Assembly: GCA_030837445.1 (NCBI GenBank)
Contig: JAUPKM010000262.1
Location: forward strand, 1 to 5,446
Direction: 5' to 3'
DNA: 5,446 nucleotides
From: Actinomycetota bacterium
GTDB lineage: Bacteria; Actinomycetota; Actinomycetes; S36-B12; UBA10799
In this document: piece by piece, positions 1 to 5,446 of the stretch
Layout of the letters: the number at the start of each line of letters is the position of its first letter
How positions within the stretch are numbered: the first letter of the stretch is position 1
Notes under the pieces: generated by a model
Database searches by the model: none
What the model saw: the letters and a program-made list of their open reading frames with translations, nothing else
Told to the model about the DNA's origin: nothing
Translations under genes and position numbers: made by a program

Positions 1-590
1 GCCGCCTGTTCCCGGACACTCACCAGTGGTGCATGAATGTGGGCGACCGACACCTCCGGCTCCACCTTCGGGGCCAAAGCTGCAGCCGCCACGACGGAAA
101 ACGCCTGCGGTCCAAGGCCGAACACCACGTCCGGCAGAAGTTGGGCAAACTGCGGCTCCAGCGTCACCGACCGTGGCACCCGCCGACCCGCGCTGGCGAT
201 CGCTTCAGCCAGCAGCACGGCCACCGATTTGAAGGCGCGGTACTGCAGCAACCTGGCGAACAACAGATCGCGCGCATCGAACAGGCTCAGGTCCTCGGCA
301 TCTTCGACTTCACCGCTGGGCAGTAGCCGGGCGGCCTTGAGGTCCAGCAACGTCGCCGCGATCACCAGAAACTCGGTCGTCTCATCGAGGTCCCAGTCCA
401 CCCCCTGCGCCCGGATGTAGCCGATGTAGTCATCGGTGACCTGGTGCAGCGCAAGCTCGGTAACTTCGAGTTTGTGCTTGGCGATGAGATTCAACAGCAG
501 GTCGAACGGCCCGGAGAACTCGTCCAGCCGGACAGAGAAGACATCAGTTGCCTCGGCTGGCTGGGTAGCCGCAGCCGGCTCGTGTTCCAC
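1..590 (-). CDS. scpA: Segregation and condensation protein A (kleisin), N-terminal part, truncated by window edge
   Basis: ScpA is the kleisin subunit of the bacterial SMC-ScpA-ScpB condensin, which bridges the SMC heads and helps to organise and segregate the chromosome. About 196 residues are visible; the family is usually about 250-290, so the C-terminal winged-helix domain that binds the SMC cap lies outside the window. The N-terminal SMC-neck-binding region is plain: a kleisin motif FSGPFDLLLNLIA near residues 25-37, then a helical stretch with DDYIGYI and the strongly conserved ATLLDLKAARLLP, followed by DARDLLFARLLQYRAFK. An acidic, low-complexity leader of about 16 residues precedes the conserved part. 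The GTG at 588-590 is the only ATG, GTG or TTG between an in-frame TGA (606-608) and the conserved domain, so the start is well constrained, although no good Shine-Dalgarno sequence precedes it. It lies 37 bp downstream of xerD and is probably co-transcribed. scpB would be expected next, beyond the edge. Confidence 0.95.
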   Translation of the reverse strand, partial: MEHEPAAATQPAEATDVFSVRLDEFSGPFDLLLNLIAKHKLEVTELALHQVTDDYIGYIRAQGVDWDLDETTEFLVIAATLLDLKAARLLPSGEVEDAEDLSLFDARDLLFARLLQYRAFKSVAVLLAEAIASAGRRVPRSVTLEPQFAQLLPDVVFGLGPQAFSVVAAAALAPKVEPEVSVAHIHAPLVSVREQA

Positions 591-596
591 CGGGTA

Positions 597-626
597 ACCG
601 TATCGTCACCAGAAACGACGGACGGT
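597..626 (-). repeat. Imperfect inverted repeat in the xerD-scpA gap
   Basis: Read on the minus strand, ACCGT-C-CGTC pairs with GACG-AT-ACGGT around a 9-nt loop, giving nine base pairs interrupted by a small internal bulge. It begins just after the xerD stop and ends 6 nt before the scpA GTG. There is no T-run after it, so it does not look like an intrinsic terminator. If it forms in RNA, it would cover the place where a scpA ribosome binding site should be. It could also be chance in GC-rich DNA. Confidence 0.3.
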
Positions 627-627
627 G

Positions 628-1560
628 TCAGCGCGCCCTCGGGTGCGAGGTGGCGTACTCCTCGGCAAGTCGCTGCGCGGTGACCAGCGTGTAGATCTGG
701 GTGGTCGTCACCGACGCATGGCCCAGCAATTCCTGAACCACCCGAACATCCGCACCACCGTCGAGCATGTGGGTGGCAAACGAGTGCCGAAGGGTGTGCG
801 GGGACACCTCGACCTCGAGTTGTGCCCGCTGCGCCACCCGGCGCAGCACCCCCCAACCGCTCTGTCGGGTCAGCCGCGCACCTCGAGCATTCAGGAACAG
901 CGCCGGCGAGGCCTTGCCGCGCGCGGACAGAGCGGGGCGACCTCTGATCAAGTAGGCATCGATGGCGGCTGCCGCATGCCGGCCCATCGGTACCAGCCGC
1001 TCCTTGTCGCCCTTACCCCGCAACATCAACACCGACTCGGCCAGCGGCAGGTCGTCGACATCCAACGCCACCACCTCAGAGATCCGGGCACCCGTGCCGT
1101 ACAACACCTCCACCAGCGCCGCATCGCGCAACCCCAGCGGTGGCTCACCCGCTGCGGCCGCTGCGATCAGCGCCTCGACGTCAGCCAGCGGTATCGCCTT
1201 GGGTAGCCGGGCGGCCGTCCGGGGCGGCGCGACCTGCGCGGTCGGATCAGTTGTTCGCCAACCCTCGGCCACCGCGAACCCGTGCAGTCCCCGAACGGCG
1301 GCCAAGGTCCGGGCGGCGGATGTCGGCGACAGCGCAGACCCCTGCTCCGAGTCGACCGCCAACGACACCAGGAAATCCTCCACCAGCGGCTGCCCCACGC
1401 CACGGATGTCCGCGACGCCGGCGGCCGCACAGAAGTTGCGGTAACGCCCCAGATCCCGGCCATAGGCGGCGATCGTGTTGGGTCGCAAGCCTCGCTCGAC
1501 CTGCAGGTGGGCGAGGAATGCGTCAACCCCCGCACCGAAGGCGGTCCGCGGGGGTCTCAG
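628..1560 (-). CDS. xerD: Tyrosine recombinase XerD, probable CTG start
   Basis: XerD is a site-specific tyrosine recombinase that acts with XerC at dif to resolve chromosome dimers at division. With the start chosen here the protein has 310 residues, the normal length for XerD. An N-terminal SAM-like core-binding domain (VDAFLAHLQVERGL, then RPNTIAAYGRDL) is followed by the catalytic domain. The catalytic set is complete: Arg159 in GTGARISEV, Lys183 in LRGKGDKERLVP, His255 and Arg258 in HTLRHSFATH, His281 in LLGHASVTTTQIY, and nucleophile Tyr290. The start is the open question. The only ATG, GTG or TTG codon in this frame near the N-terminus is a TTG at 1486-1488, which would remove the first helix of the core-binding domain. 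Family-like sequence continues upstream to a CTG at 1558-1560 that overlaps the ald stop and has GAGG 7 nt before it. I therefore prefer CTG (confidence about 0.65); the function is secure. XerD rather than XerC is inferred from the Nudix/scpA neighbourhood. Confidence 0.93.
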   Translation of the reverse strand: MRPPRTAFGAGVDAFLAHLQVERGLRPNTIAAYGRDLGRYRNFCAAAGVADIRGVGQPLVEDFLVSLAVDSEQGSALSPTSAARTLAAVRGLHGFAVAEGWRTTDPTAQVAPPRTAARLPKAIPLADVEALIAAAAAGEPPLGLRDAALVEVLYGTGARISEVVALDVDDLPLAESVLMLRGKGDKERLVPMGRHAAAAIDAYLIRGRPALSARGKASPALFLNARGARLTRQSGWGVLRRVAQRAQLEVEVSPHTLRHSFATHMLDGGADVRVVQELLGHASVTTTQIYTLVTAQRLAEEYATSHPRAR

Positions 1561-2672
1561 CCGAGGACCTCTGCCAACGGCGTGTAGGGCAATTCGAAGG
1601 CCTCCGCGACGGCTTCATAGGTGATCTCACCGTCGTGCACATTGAGCCCCAGCGCGAGAGCCCTGTCATCGATGCAGGCTTGTTTCCAGCCCTTGTTGGC
1701 CAACGCCACAACGTAGGGCAGGGTGACGTTGGTCAGAGCCCAGGTGCTGGTGTGCGGTACGGCACCCGGCATGTTCGCCACGCAGTAGAAGAGCGAGTTG
1801 TGCACCGGGAAGGTGGGCTCCGCATGGGTCGTCGGGGTGGAATCCTCGAAGCAGCCGCCCTGGTCGATCGCGATATCCACCAGCACCGAGCCCGGCTTCA
1901 TCCTCGACACCAGCTCATTGCTGACAAGCTTCGGAGCCTTCGCCCCGGCCACCAGCACAGCGCCGATCACCAAGTCGGCGTCCAGGATGCACCGCTCGAT
2001 CTCCCAAGCGTTGCTGGCAACCGTCTGCATATGCCCCTGATAGATCGCGTCCACATACCGCAATCGCGCCACGTTGCTGTCGAGGATAAGCACCTCCGCC
2101 TGCATCCCCAACGCGATCGCGGCCGCATTGTTGCCGGAGACACCTGCGCCGATCACCACCACCTTCGCGGCGTGCACGCCGGACACGCCACCCATCAGCA
2201 CGCCGCGACCCCCGTGTGCCCGCATCAGTGCATGCGAACCGACCTGTGGCGCCAGCCGACCCGCGACCTCCGACATGGGTGCGAGCAGTGGCAGGCTGCG
2301 GTCTGGCAGTTCGACCGTCTCGTAGGCAATCGCGGTCGTACCAGCCTTGATCAAAGCGTCGGTGCATTCATGGGACGCGGCCAGGTGCAGGTAGGTGAAC
2401 AGCACCTGGTCCCTGCGCATCCGGTGGTACTCCTCTGCGATCGGTTCCTTGACCTTCAGGATCAGGTCACCGGTGGCCCAAACGTCGTCAGCCGTAGGCA
2501 GGATCGTGGCCCCCGCTTCGACAAATTCCGCATCGGAGATGCTGGAGCCGACTCCGGCGTCACGTTCGATGTAGACCTCGTGACCATGACGGGTGAGTTC
2601 CAACACCCCCGCCTGGGTGATGGCCACCCGATACTCGTGGTTCTTGACCTCGCGGGGAACGCCGACCTTCAT
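1557..2672 (-). CDS. ald: L-alanine dehydrogenase (NAD+)
   Basis: Ald catalyses reversible oxidative deamination of L-alanine to pyruvate and ammonium with NAD+. It serves alanine catabolism and, in mycobacteria, NAD+ regeneration by reductive amination under low oxygen. The protein is cytoplasmic, usually a hexamer. The 371 residues match the family length exactly. Visible active-site residues are Arg15 and Lys75 (substrate binding), His96 in LFTYLHLAAS and Asp270 in LVDIAIDQGG (both catalytic). The NAD-binding Rossmann fold starts with VVVIGAGVSGNNAA (glycines 175, 177, 180), and an acidic residue, Asp198 in LILDSN, is placed to bind the adenosine ribose, consistent with NAD rather than NADP. 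Residue 242 is Ala in VLVAGAKAPKLV, where Pro is usual in homologues I recall; I expect little effect. The ATG at 2672 is preceded by the strongest Shine-Dalgarno sequence in the window. Upstream lies an 85-bp gap with inverted repeats, the likely control region; downstream the stop overlaps the probable xerD start. No regulator gene (such as AldR) is adjacent. Confidence 0.98.
   Translation of the reverse strand: MKVGVPREVKNHEYRVAITQAGVLELTRHGHEVYIERDAGVGSSISDAEFVEAGATILPTADDVWATGDLILKVKEPIAEEYHRMRRDQVLFTYLHLAASHECTDALIKAGTTAIAYETVELPDRSLPLLAPMSEVAGRLAPQVGSHALMRAHGGRGVLMGGVSGVHAAKVVVIGAGVSGNNAAAIALGMQAEVLILDSNVARLRYVDAIYQGHMQTVASNAWEIERCILDADLVIGAVLVAGAKAPKLVSNELVSRMKPGSVLVDIAIDQGGCFEDSTPTTHAEPTFPVHNSLFYCVANMPGAVPHTSTWALTNVTLPYVVALANKGWKQACIDDRALALGLNVHDGEITYEAVAEAFELPYTPLAEVLG
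1558..1571 (-). promoter_or_regulatory. Ribosome binding site and CTG start of xerD, overlapping the ald stop
   Basis: On the minus strand, GAGG (1568-1571) lies 7 nt before CTG (1558-1560). The CTG shares its last two bases with the ald stop TGA (1557-1559), so the junction reads CTGA, the same geometry as the common ATGA and GTGA stop-start overlaps in translationally coupled gene pairs. Choosing this start restores the complete N-terminal helix of XerD. It is an inference from frame, spacing and homology; CTG initiation is rare. Confidence 0.55.
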
Positions 2673-2676
2673 GGGA

Positions 2677-2683
2677 CTCCTCC
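2677..2683 (-). promoter_or_regulatory. Strong Shine-Dalgarno sequence of ald
   Basis: On the minus strand GGAGGAG lies 4 nt before the ATG of ald (6 nt counting from GGAGG). It is the best anti-16S match before any start in the window and fixes the ald start. It suggests ald is translated more strongly than, or independently of, its neighbours, whose sites are weak. Confidence 0.85.
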
Positions 2684-2712
2684 GGATCGCTCTGGTGCCG
2701 CTGACGGCGGAC

Positions 2713-2742
2713 GCAGTCGAGACTGCCTGATCGAGGGCAGTC
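2713..2742 (-). repeat. Cluster of three alternating GCAGTC/GACTGC repeats upstream of ald
   Basis: On the plus strand the order is GCAGTC (2713-2718), GACTGCC (2721-2727) and GGCAGTC (2736-2742). The last two form a perfect 7-bp inverted repeat with an 8-nt spacer. The first two form a perfect 6-bp inverted repeat with a 2-nt spacer. The middle copy can thus pair with either flank, which allows two mutually exclusive structures in theory, although a 2-nt loop is too tight for an RNA hairpin. No T-run follows in the direction of transcription, so this is not a typical intrinsic terminator. It sits 41-70 nt upstream of the ald ATG. A dimeric regulator's operator is the simplest reading (Lrp/AsnC-type regulators control ald in mycobacteria), but I cannot match it to a known motif. 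Confidence 0.5.
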
Positions 2743-2757
2743 CGTCAACGCTAGTCG

Positions 2758-3429
2758 CTAAGAGCGCTCAACGTTGAATGAACGACCGGAGGACACCACC
2801 CGTTGCCGACGTGGCCACGGGGCAGTTGCCGGCCGCAGCGTGTCCCAGTCTGTCTGCCGGGCGCTCCACGCAGCCAACACACCAGCGACCGTTGTCGGGT
2901 TCTGCAGATCCCCTGCCAGCACCGCGGCCCGAGCGTCGTCAAGGGTCAGCCACGCCTGCGGGAGGTCCACTTCTTCCGCCTCGCCGGTGAGGTGCCGACC
3001 CTCCGGCAGCGCCGCCAGTCCGCGCGCGAGGTAGCAGCGGAAAGTCTCCGAGGACCCGCCCGGGGAGTTGCAGAAGTCAACCAGCACATGCCATTGGGAA
3101 GCCTGGAATCCCGCCTCTTCGGCCAGTTCCCGCTGGGCGGCCCGCAATGGGTCCTCGGTCGCCTTGTCCAACAGCCCGGCCGGTGGCTCGAAAAGGTATT
3201 GACCGACCGGGTGGCGGTACTGCCGCACCAACAACACGCGGTCGTGCTCGTCCAGCGCGATCACCCCCACAGCTCCGGTATGAACCACGAAGTCGCGGGT
3301 GACGTGATGTCCATAGATTTGGATATCGTCCGACCGGACACCCCAGATCTGGCCGCGGAAGCGGTCCACCGACGCTGTCACCGGGATGTCGACGTCTTCA
3401 TCGCGGACTGACCCAGCCCACTGGTTCAT
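2758..3429 (-). CDS. Nudix hydrolase, probable ADP-ribose pyrophosphatase
   Basis: Members of this family hydrolyse ADP-ribose, and sometimes related nucleoside diphosphate compounds, to AMP and ribose 5-phosphate using Mg2+. The 223-residue protein has the domain layout of the actinobacterial ADP-ribose pyrophosphatases (the M. tuberculosis Rv1700 type). An N-terminal beta domain carrying residues for dimer swapping is followed by the Nudix fold, with VRQYRHPVGQYLFEPPAG leading into the Nudix box. In the box, Gly85, Glu92, Arg100-Glu101 and Glu104-Glu105 are present. Its first spacing is GX6E instead of the canonical GX5E, a variation that, as I recall, Rv1700 shares. Glu128 in GGSSETF is the likely additional catalytic glutamate. 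The ATG at 3429 gives a normal N-terminus; AAGG lies 10 nt before it. The gene starts 46 bp after pyrG, the same neighbour as in mycobacteria. Substrate is inferred from family resemblance; other Nudix substrates remain possible. Confidence 0.92.
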   Translation of the reverse strand: MNQWAGSVRDEDVDIPVTASVDRFRGQIWGVRSDDIQIYGHHVTRDFVVHTGAVGVIALDEHDRVLLVRQYRHPVGQYLFEPPAGLLDKATEDPLRAAQRELAEEAGFQASQWHVLVDFCNSPGGSSETFRCYLARGLAALPEGRHLTGEAEEVDLPQAWLTLDDARAAVLAGDLQNPTTVAGVLAAWSARQTDWDTLRPATAPWPRRQRVVSSGRSFNVERS

Positions 3430-3475
3430 GCGCTCGTCGCCTTGACACAGACTGTAACGAGGTGGCGCCGTGACC

Positions 3476-5173
3476 TCATACCGACAGCACCGGCGTCGTG
3501 GCGTGGGTCGCGGCTGCCCGCCGCGCCAGAGCAGCCTTCACCAGCCCGACGAACAGCGGATGTGCGGCCGTTGGGCGGGACCGGAACTCGGGATGTGCCT
3601 GCGTGGCGACGTAGTAGGGATGCAGATCCGAGGGCAGCTCGACGTACTCCACCAAGCGGCCGTCCGGGGACGTCCCGGAGAAGACGAGTCCCGCCTCGGT
3701 GAGCGCCTCCCGGAACTCGTTGTTGACCTCGTACCGGTGCCGGTGGCGTTCGGATACCTCCGGCACCCCGTACGCCTCACGCACCAGCGTGCCTGCCGCC
3801 AGCCGCGCCGGGTAGAGACCCAACCGCATGGTCCCGCCCATATCGCGCTGCCCCGCGACGACGTCGTGCTGATCGACCATGGTGGCGATCACCGGATGTG
3901 TCGTGGCCGGGTCGAACTCGGCGGAATTGGCGTCCAGCAGGCCGACGACGTCCCGAGCGAATTCGATCACCATGCATTGCAGCCCCAGACACAGACCCAG
4001 GGTGGGAATCCGGTGCTCACGGGCGTACCGCAGGGCGCCGAGCTTCCCCTCGATACCGCGCACCCCGAAACCGCCCGGAACACAGATACCGTCGACGTCC
4101 GCGAGGGCCGCTCGTGCCCCGTCCGTGGTAGCGCAGTCGTCCGAGGCAACCCACCGCAGGTTAACCCGGCAGTCGTTGGCGAAGCCGCCGGCCCGGAGGG
4201 CCTCGGTCACCGACAGGTAGGCGTCGGGCAGGTCGACGTACTTGCCGACTAACGCCAATGTCACCTCGTGGGCAGGTCGGTGAACGCGCCGTAGCAGGTC
4301 GTCCCAGCGAGTCCAGTCTACGTCCCGGAAAGGCAGATCCAACCGTCGCACGACGTAGGCGTCGAGTCCCTCGGAGTGCAGCACCTTGGGTATGTCGTAG
4401 ATGCTCGGGGCATCCACCGCCGCGACCACCGCATCGGCATCGACGTCACAGGCCCTGGAGATCTTGCGTTTGATGTCGTCGGGAACCGGCCGGTCCGCCC
4501 GCAACACGATGGCATCGGGCTGGATACCGATCGAGCGGAGGGCCGCAACCGAGTGCTGAGTCGGCTTGGTCTTCAGTTCGCCAGCCGGTCCGATGTAGGG
4601 CAGTAACGAGACGTGCAGAAAGAATACGTTCTCGCGACCAAGATCCTGGCGCACCTGCCGCACGGCTTCCAAGAATGGCAACGACTCGATATCGCCTACC
4701 GTTCCACCGACCTCGGTGATGACCACGTCAACGTCGTCGGTGGCCAATGCCCGGATCCGGACCTTGATCTCGTCTGTGATGTGTGGGATCACCTGCACCG
4801 TGTCCCCTAGGTAGTCGCCACGACGTTCCTTGGCGATCACTGAGGAGTACACCTGGCCGGTGGTCACGTTCGCGGCCTGGCCCAGGTTGGCGCCGAGGAA
4901 ACGTTCGTAGTGACCGATGTCCAGGTCGGTCTCGGAGCCGTCGTCGGTGACGAACACCTCGCCATGCTGGAACGGATTCATGGTGCCAGGGTCGACGTTG
5001 AGGTAGGGGTCCAGTTTCTGCATCGTCACCCGTAACCCGCGGGCGGTGAGAAGTTGACCCAAGCTGGAGGCGGTCAGGCCCTTCCCGAGCGAGGAGGCAA
5101 CGCCACCGGTGACAAAGAGATGACGGGTGCTCTGGCGGCGACCCGCTGAGCCGCGGGAGAGTGATCGATCCAC
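3476..5173 (-). CDS. pyrG: CTP synthase (glutamine hydrolysing)
   Basis: PyrG makes CTP from UTP, ATP and glutamine, the last step of pyrimidine nucleotide synthesis. The 565 residues contain both domains. The N-terminal amidoligase domain has the P-loop SSLGKGLTASS (Lys31), the conserved KLDPYLNVDPGTMNPFQHGEVF, Asp85 and Glu154 as Mg2+ ligands (by alignment with E. coli Asp72 and Glu140) and the KTKPTQHSV segment near 201-209. The C-terminal class I glutamine amidotransferase domain has the oxyanion loop GGFG at 367-370, nucleophile Cys395 in GLCLGLQC, and His527 and Glu529 in AHPEF. All key residues are present, so the enzyme should be active and subject to the usual CTP feedback and GTP activation. 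The GTG at 5173 is the first usable codon after an in-frame TGA and before the conserved LFVTGGVASSLGKG; no ATG or TTG alternative exists there. The ribosome binding site is poor. recN ends 22 bp upstream with no terminator between, so read-through from recN is likely. Confidence 0.99.
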   Translation of the reverse strand: MDRSLSRGSAGRRQSTRHLFVTGGVASSLGKGLTASSLGQLLTARGLRVTMQKLDPYLNVDPGTMNPFQHGEVFVTDDGSETDLDIGHYERFLGANLGQAANVTTGQVYSSVIAKERRGDYLGDTVQVIPHITDEIKVRIRALATDDVDVVITEVGGTVGDIESLPFLEAVRQVRQDLGRENVFFLHVSLLPYIGPAGELKTKPTQHSVAALRSIGIQPDAIVLRADRPVPDDIKRKISRACDVDADAVVAAVDAPSIYDIPKVLHSEGLDAYVVRRLDLPFRDVDWTRWDDLLRRVHRPAHEVTLALVGKYVDLPDAYLSVTEALRAGGFANDCRVNLRWVASDDCATTDGARAALADVDGICVPGGFGVRGIEGKLGALRYAREHRIPTLGLCLGLQCMVIEFARDVVGLLDANSAEFDPATTHPVIATMVDQHDVVAGQRDMGGTMRLGLYPARLAAGTLVREAYGVPEVSERHRHRYEVNNEFREALTEAGLVFSGTSPDGRLVEYVELPSDLHPYYVATQAHPEFRSRPTAAHPLFVGLVKAALARRAAATHATTPVLSV

Positions 5174-5195
5174 GGATCACCACGGTAACAGCCGA

Positions 5196-5446
5196 CTACC
5201 CCTGAACCTCGGCGGCGCCCAGAGCGAGGAGCTCGTCTGCATGCGCGAGGGCGTGGGCGGAGGCATCTTGGCCCGCCAACATTCGAGCGATCTCCCGACG
5301 CCGGGTCTCCCCGGTGACCAGCTCTACGCTGGAGGAGGTGATTCGACCGTCGTCACCCTTGGCCACCACGATCTGAGAGTCCGCGAAAGCCGCGACCTGC
5401 GGCAGGTGTGTCACCACGATCACCTGGGTGTGGCGAGACAACCGCA
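5196..5446 (-). CDS. recN: DNA repair protein RecN, C-terminal end, truncated by window edge
   Basis: RecN is an SMC-like ABC ATPase that acts in double-strand break repair. Only the last 82 residues or so are visible; the complete protein is typically 550-600 residues, and its Walker A, coiled-coil and Walker B segments lie outside the window. The visible part begins at RLSRHTQVIVVTHLPQVAAFAD, which contains the H-loop histidine that senses the ATP gamma-phosphate in SMC/ABC heads, followed by beta strands (QIVVAKGD, SSSVELV) and the C-terminal motif REIARMLAG that is typical of RecN. It ends with TAG at 5196-5198. recN upstream of pyrG is the usual actinobacterial arrangement, which supports the call. 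In mycobacteria, as I recall, two further genes separate them; here they are absent. Confidence 0.94.
   Translation of the reverse strand, partial: RLSRHTQVIVVTHLPQVAAFADSQIVVAKGDDGRITSSSVELVTGETRRREIARMLAGQDASAHALAHADELLALGAAEVQG

Noticed and set aside
628..1488. xerD starting at the TTG at 1486-1488 (286 residues).
   Set aside because: This start would remove the first helix of the core-binding domain, although that helix is encoded in frame just upstream, and the spacing to any Shine-Dalgarno-like sequence is poor. It is retained only as an alternative.
2721..2742. The 7-bp inverted repeat before ald as a Rho-independent terminator for the Nudix gene.
   Set aside because: The stem is short and is followed by TCGACTGCG in the direction of transcription, with no run of T residues.
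2743..2748. TTGACG on the minus strand (2743-2748) as a -35 element for an ald promoter.
   Set aside because: The hexamers 16-18 bp downstream (such as CAGTCT) do not resemble a -10 element. A promoter may exist in the gap but this sequence does not establish it.
1140..2777. A 545-codon open frame on the plus strand, antisense to ald and part of xerD.
   Set aside because: It lies opposite genes with complete catalytic motifs, its translation is rich in Arg, Pro and His without any recognisable domain, and long antisense open frames are common in GC-rich coding DNA.
3442..3447. A perfect TTGACA (-35 consensus) on the plus strand in the pyrG-Nudix gap, suggesting an antisense promoter.
   Set aside because: At 16-18 bp downstream the sequence is GC-rich with no TANNNT-like -10 element, and no gene lies on that strand.
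3470..4252. A 260-codon open frame on the plus strand, antisense to the 3' half of pyrG.
   Set aside because: It is a shadow of the pyrG reading frame: no family resemblance, biased Arg/Pro/Gly composition, and no ribosome binding site.
1..5446. The possibility of a novel defence, mobile or biosynthetic system in the window.
   Set aside because: All six genes are recognisable housekeeping families with intact key residues, and the gaps are too short to hide further protein genes. I saw no direct-repeat arrays, transposase, tRNA or integration boundary.

Overview
The window is a block of conserved housekeeping genes from a high-GC actinobacterium (Actinomycetota). The evidence is the GC-rich third codon positions, two GTG starts (pyrG and scpA), protein sequences that read like mycobacterial and streptomycete homologues, and a gene order of recN, pyrG, Nudix hydrolase, xerD and scpA that is characteristic of that phylum. 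I cannot name a genus from the sequence alone.

All six genes lie on the minus strand, so transcription runs from the right end of the window to the left. In that order they are: the 3' end of recN (DNA repair ATPase, cut by the window edge); pyrG (CTP synthase, complete); a Nudix hydrolase of the ADP-ribose pyrophosphatase type (complete); ald (L-alanine dehydrogenase, complete); xerD (tyrosine recombinase for chromosome dimer resolution, complete if it begins at a CTG codon); and the 5' part of scpA (kleisin of the SMC condensin, cut by the window edge). Gaps are 22 bp (recN-pyrG), 46 bp (pyrG-Nudix), 85 bp (Nudix-ald), an apparent 4-bp overlap (ald-xerD) and 37 bp (xerD-scpA). The layout suggests one or two co-transcribed units. 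The 85-bp gap before ald is the most likely place for an internal regulatory signal: it holds a cluster of inverted repeats and the only strong Shine-Dalgarno sequence in the window.

Functionally the block combines chromosome maintenance (RecN, XerD, ScpA), nucleotide metabolism (PyrG, and the Nudix enzyme on ADP-ribose-like compounds) and an NAD-linked amino-acid enzyme (Ald). This is an ancestral cluster, not a dedicated pathway. I found no mobile element, CRISPR array, tRNA, rRNA, phage gene or defence system, and no gene-free stretch longer than 85 bp. I see no sign of a previously undescribed system. The points that merit a second look are small: the unusual xerD start codon overlapping the ald stop, the repeat cluster upstream of ald, a possible hairpin before scpA, and differences in gene content from the mycobacterial version of the locus.
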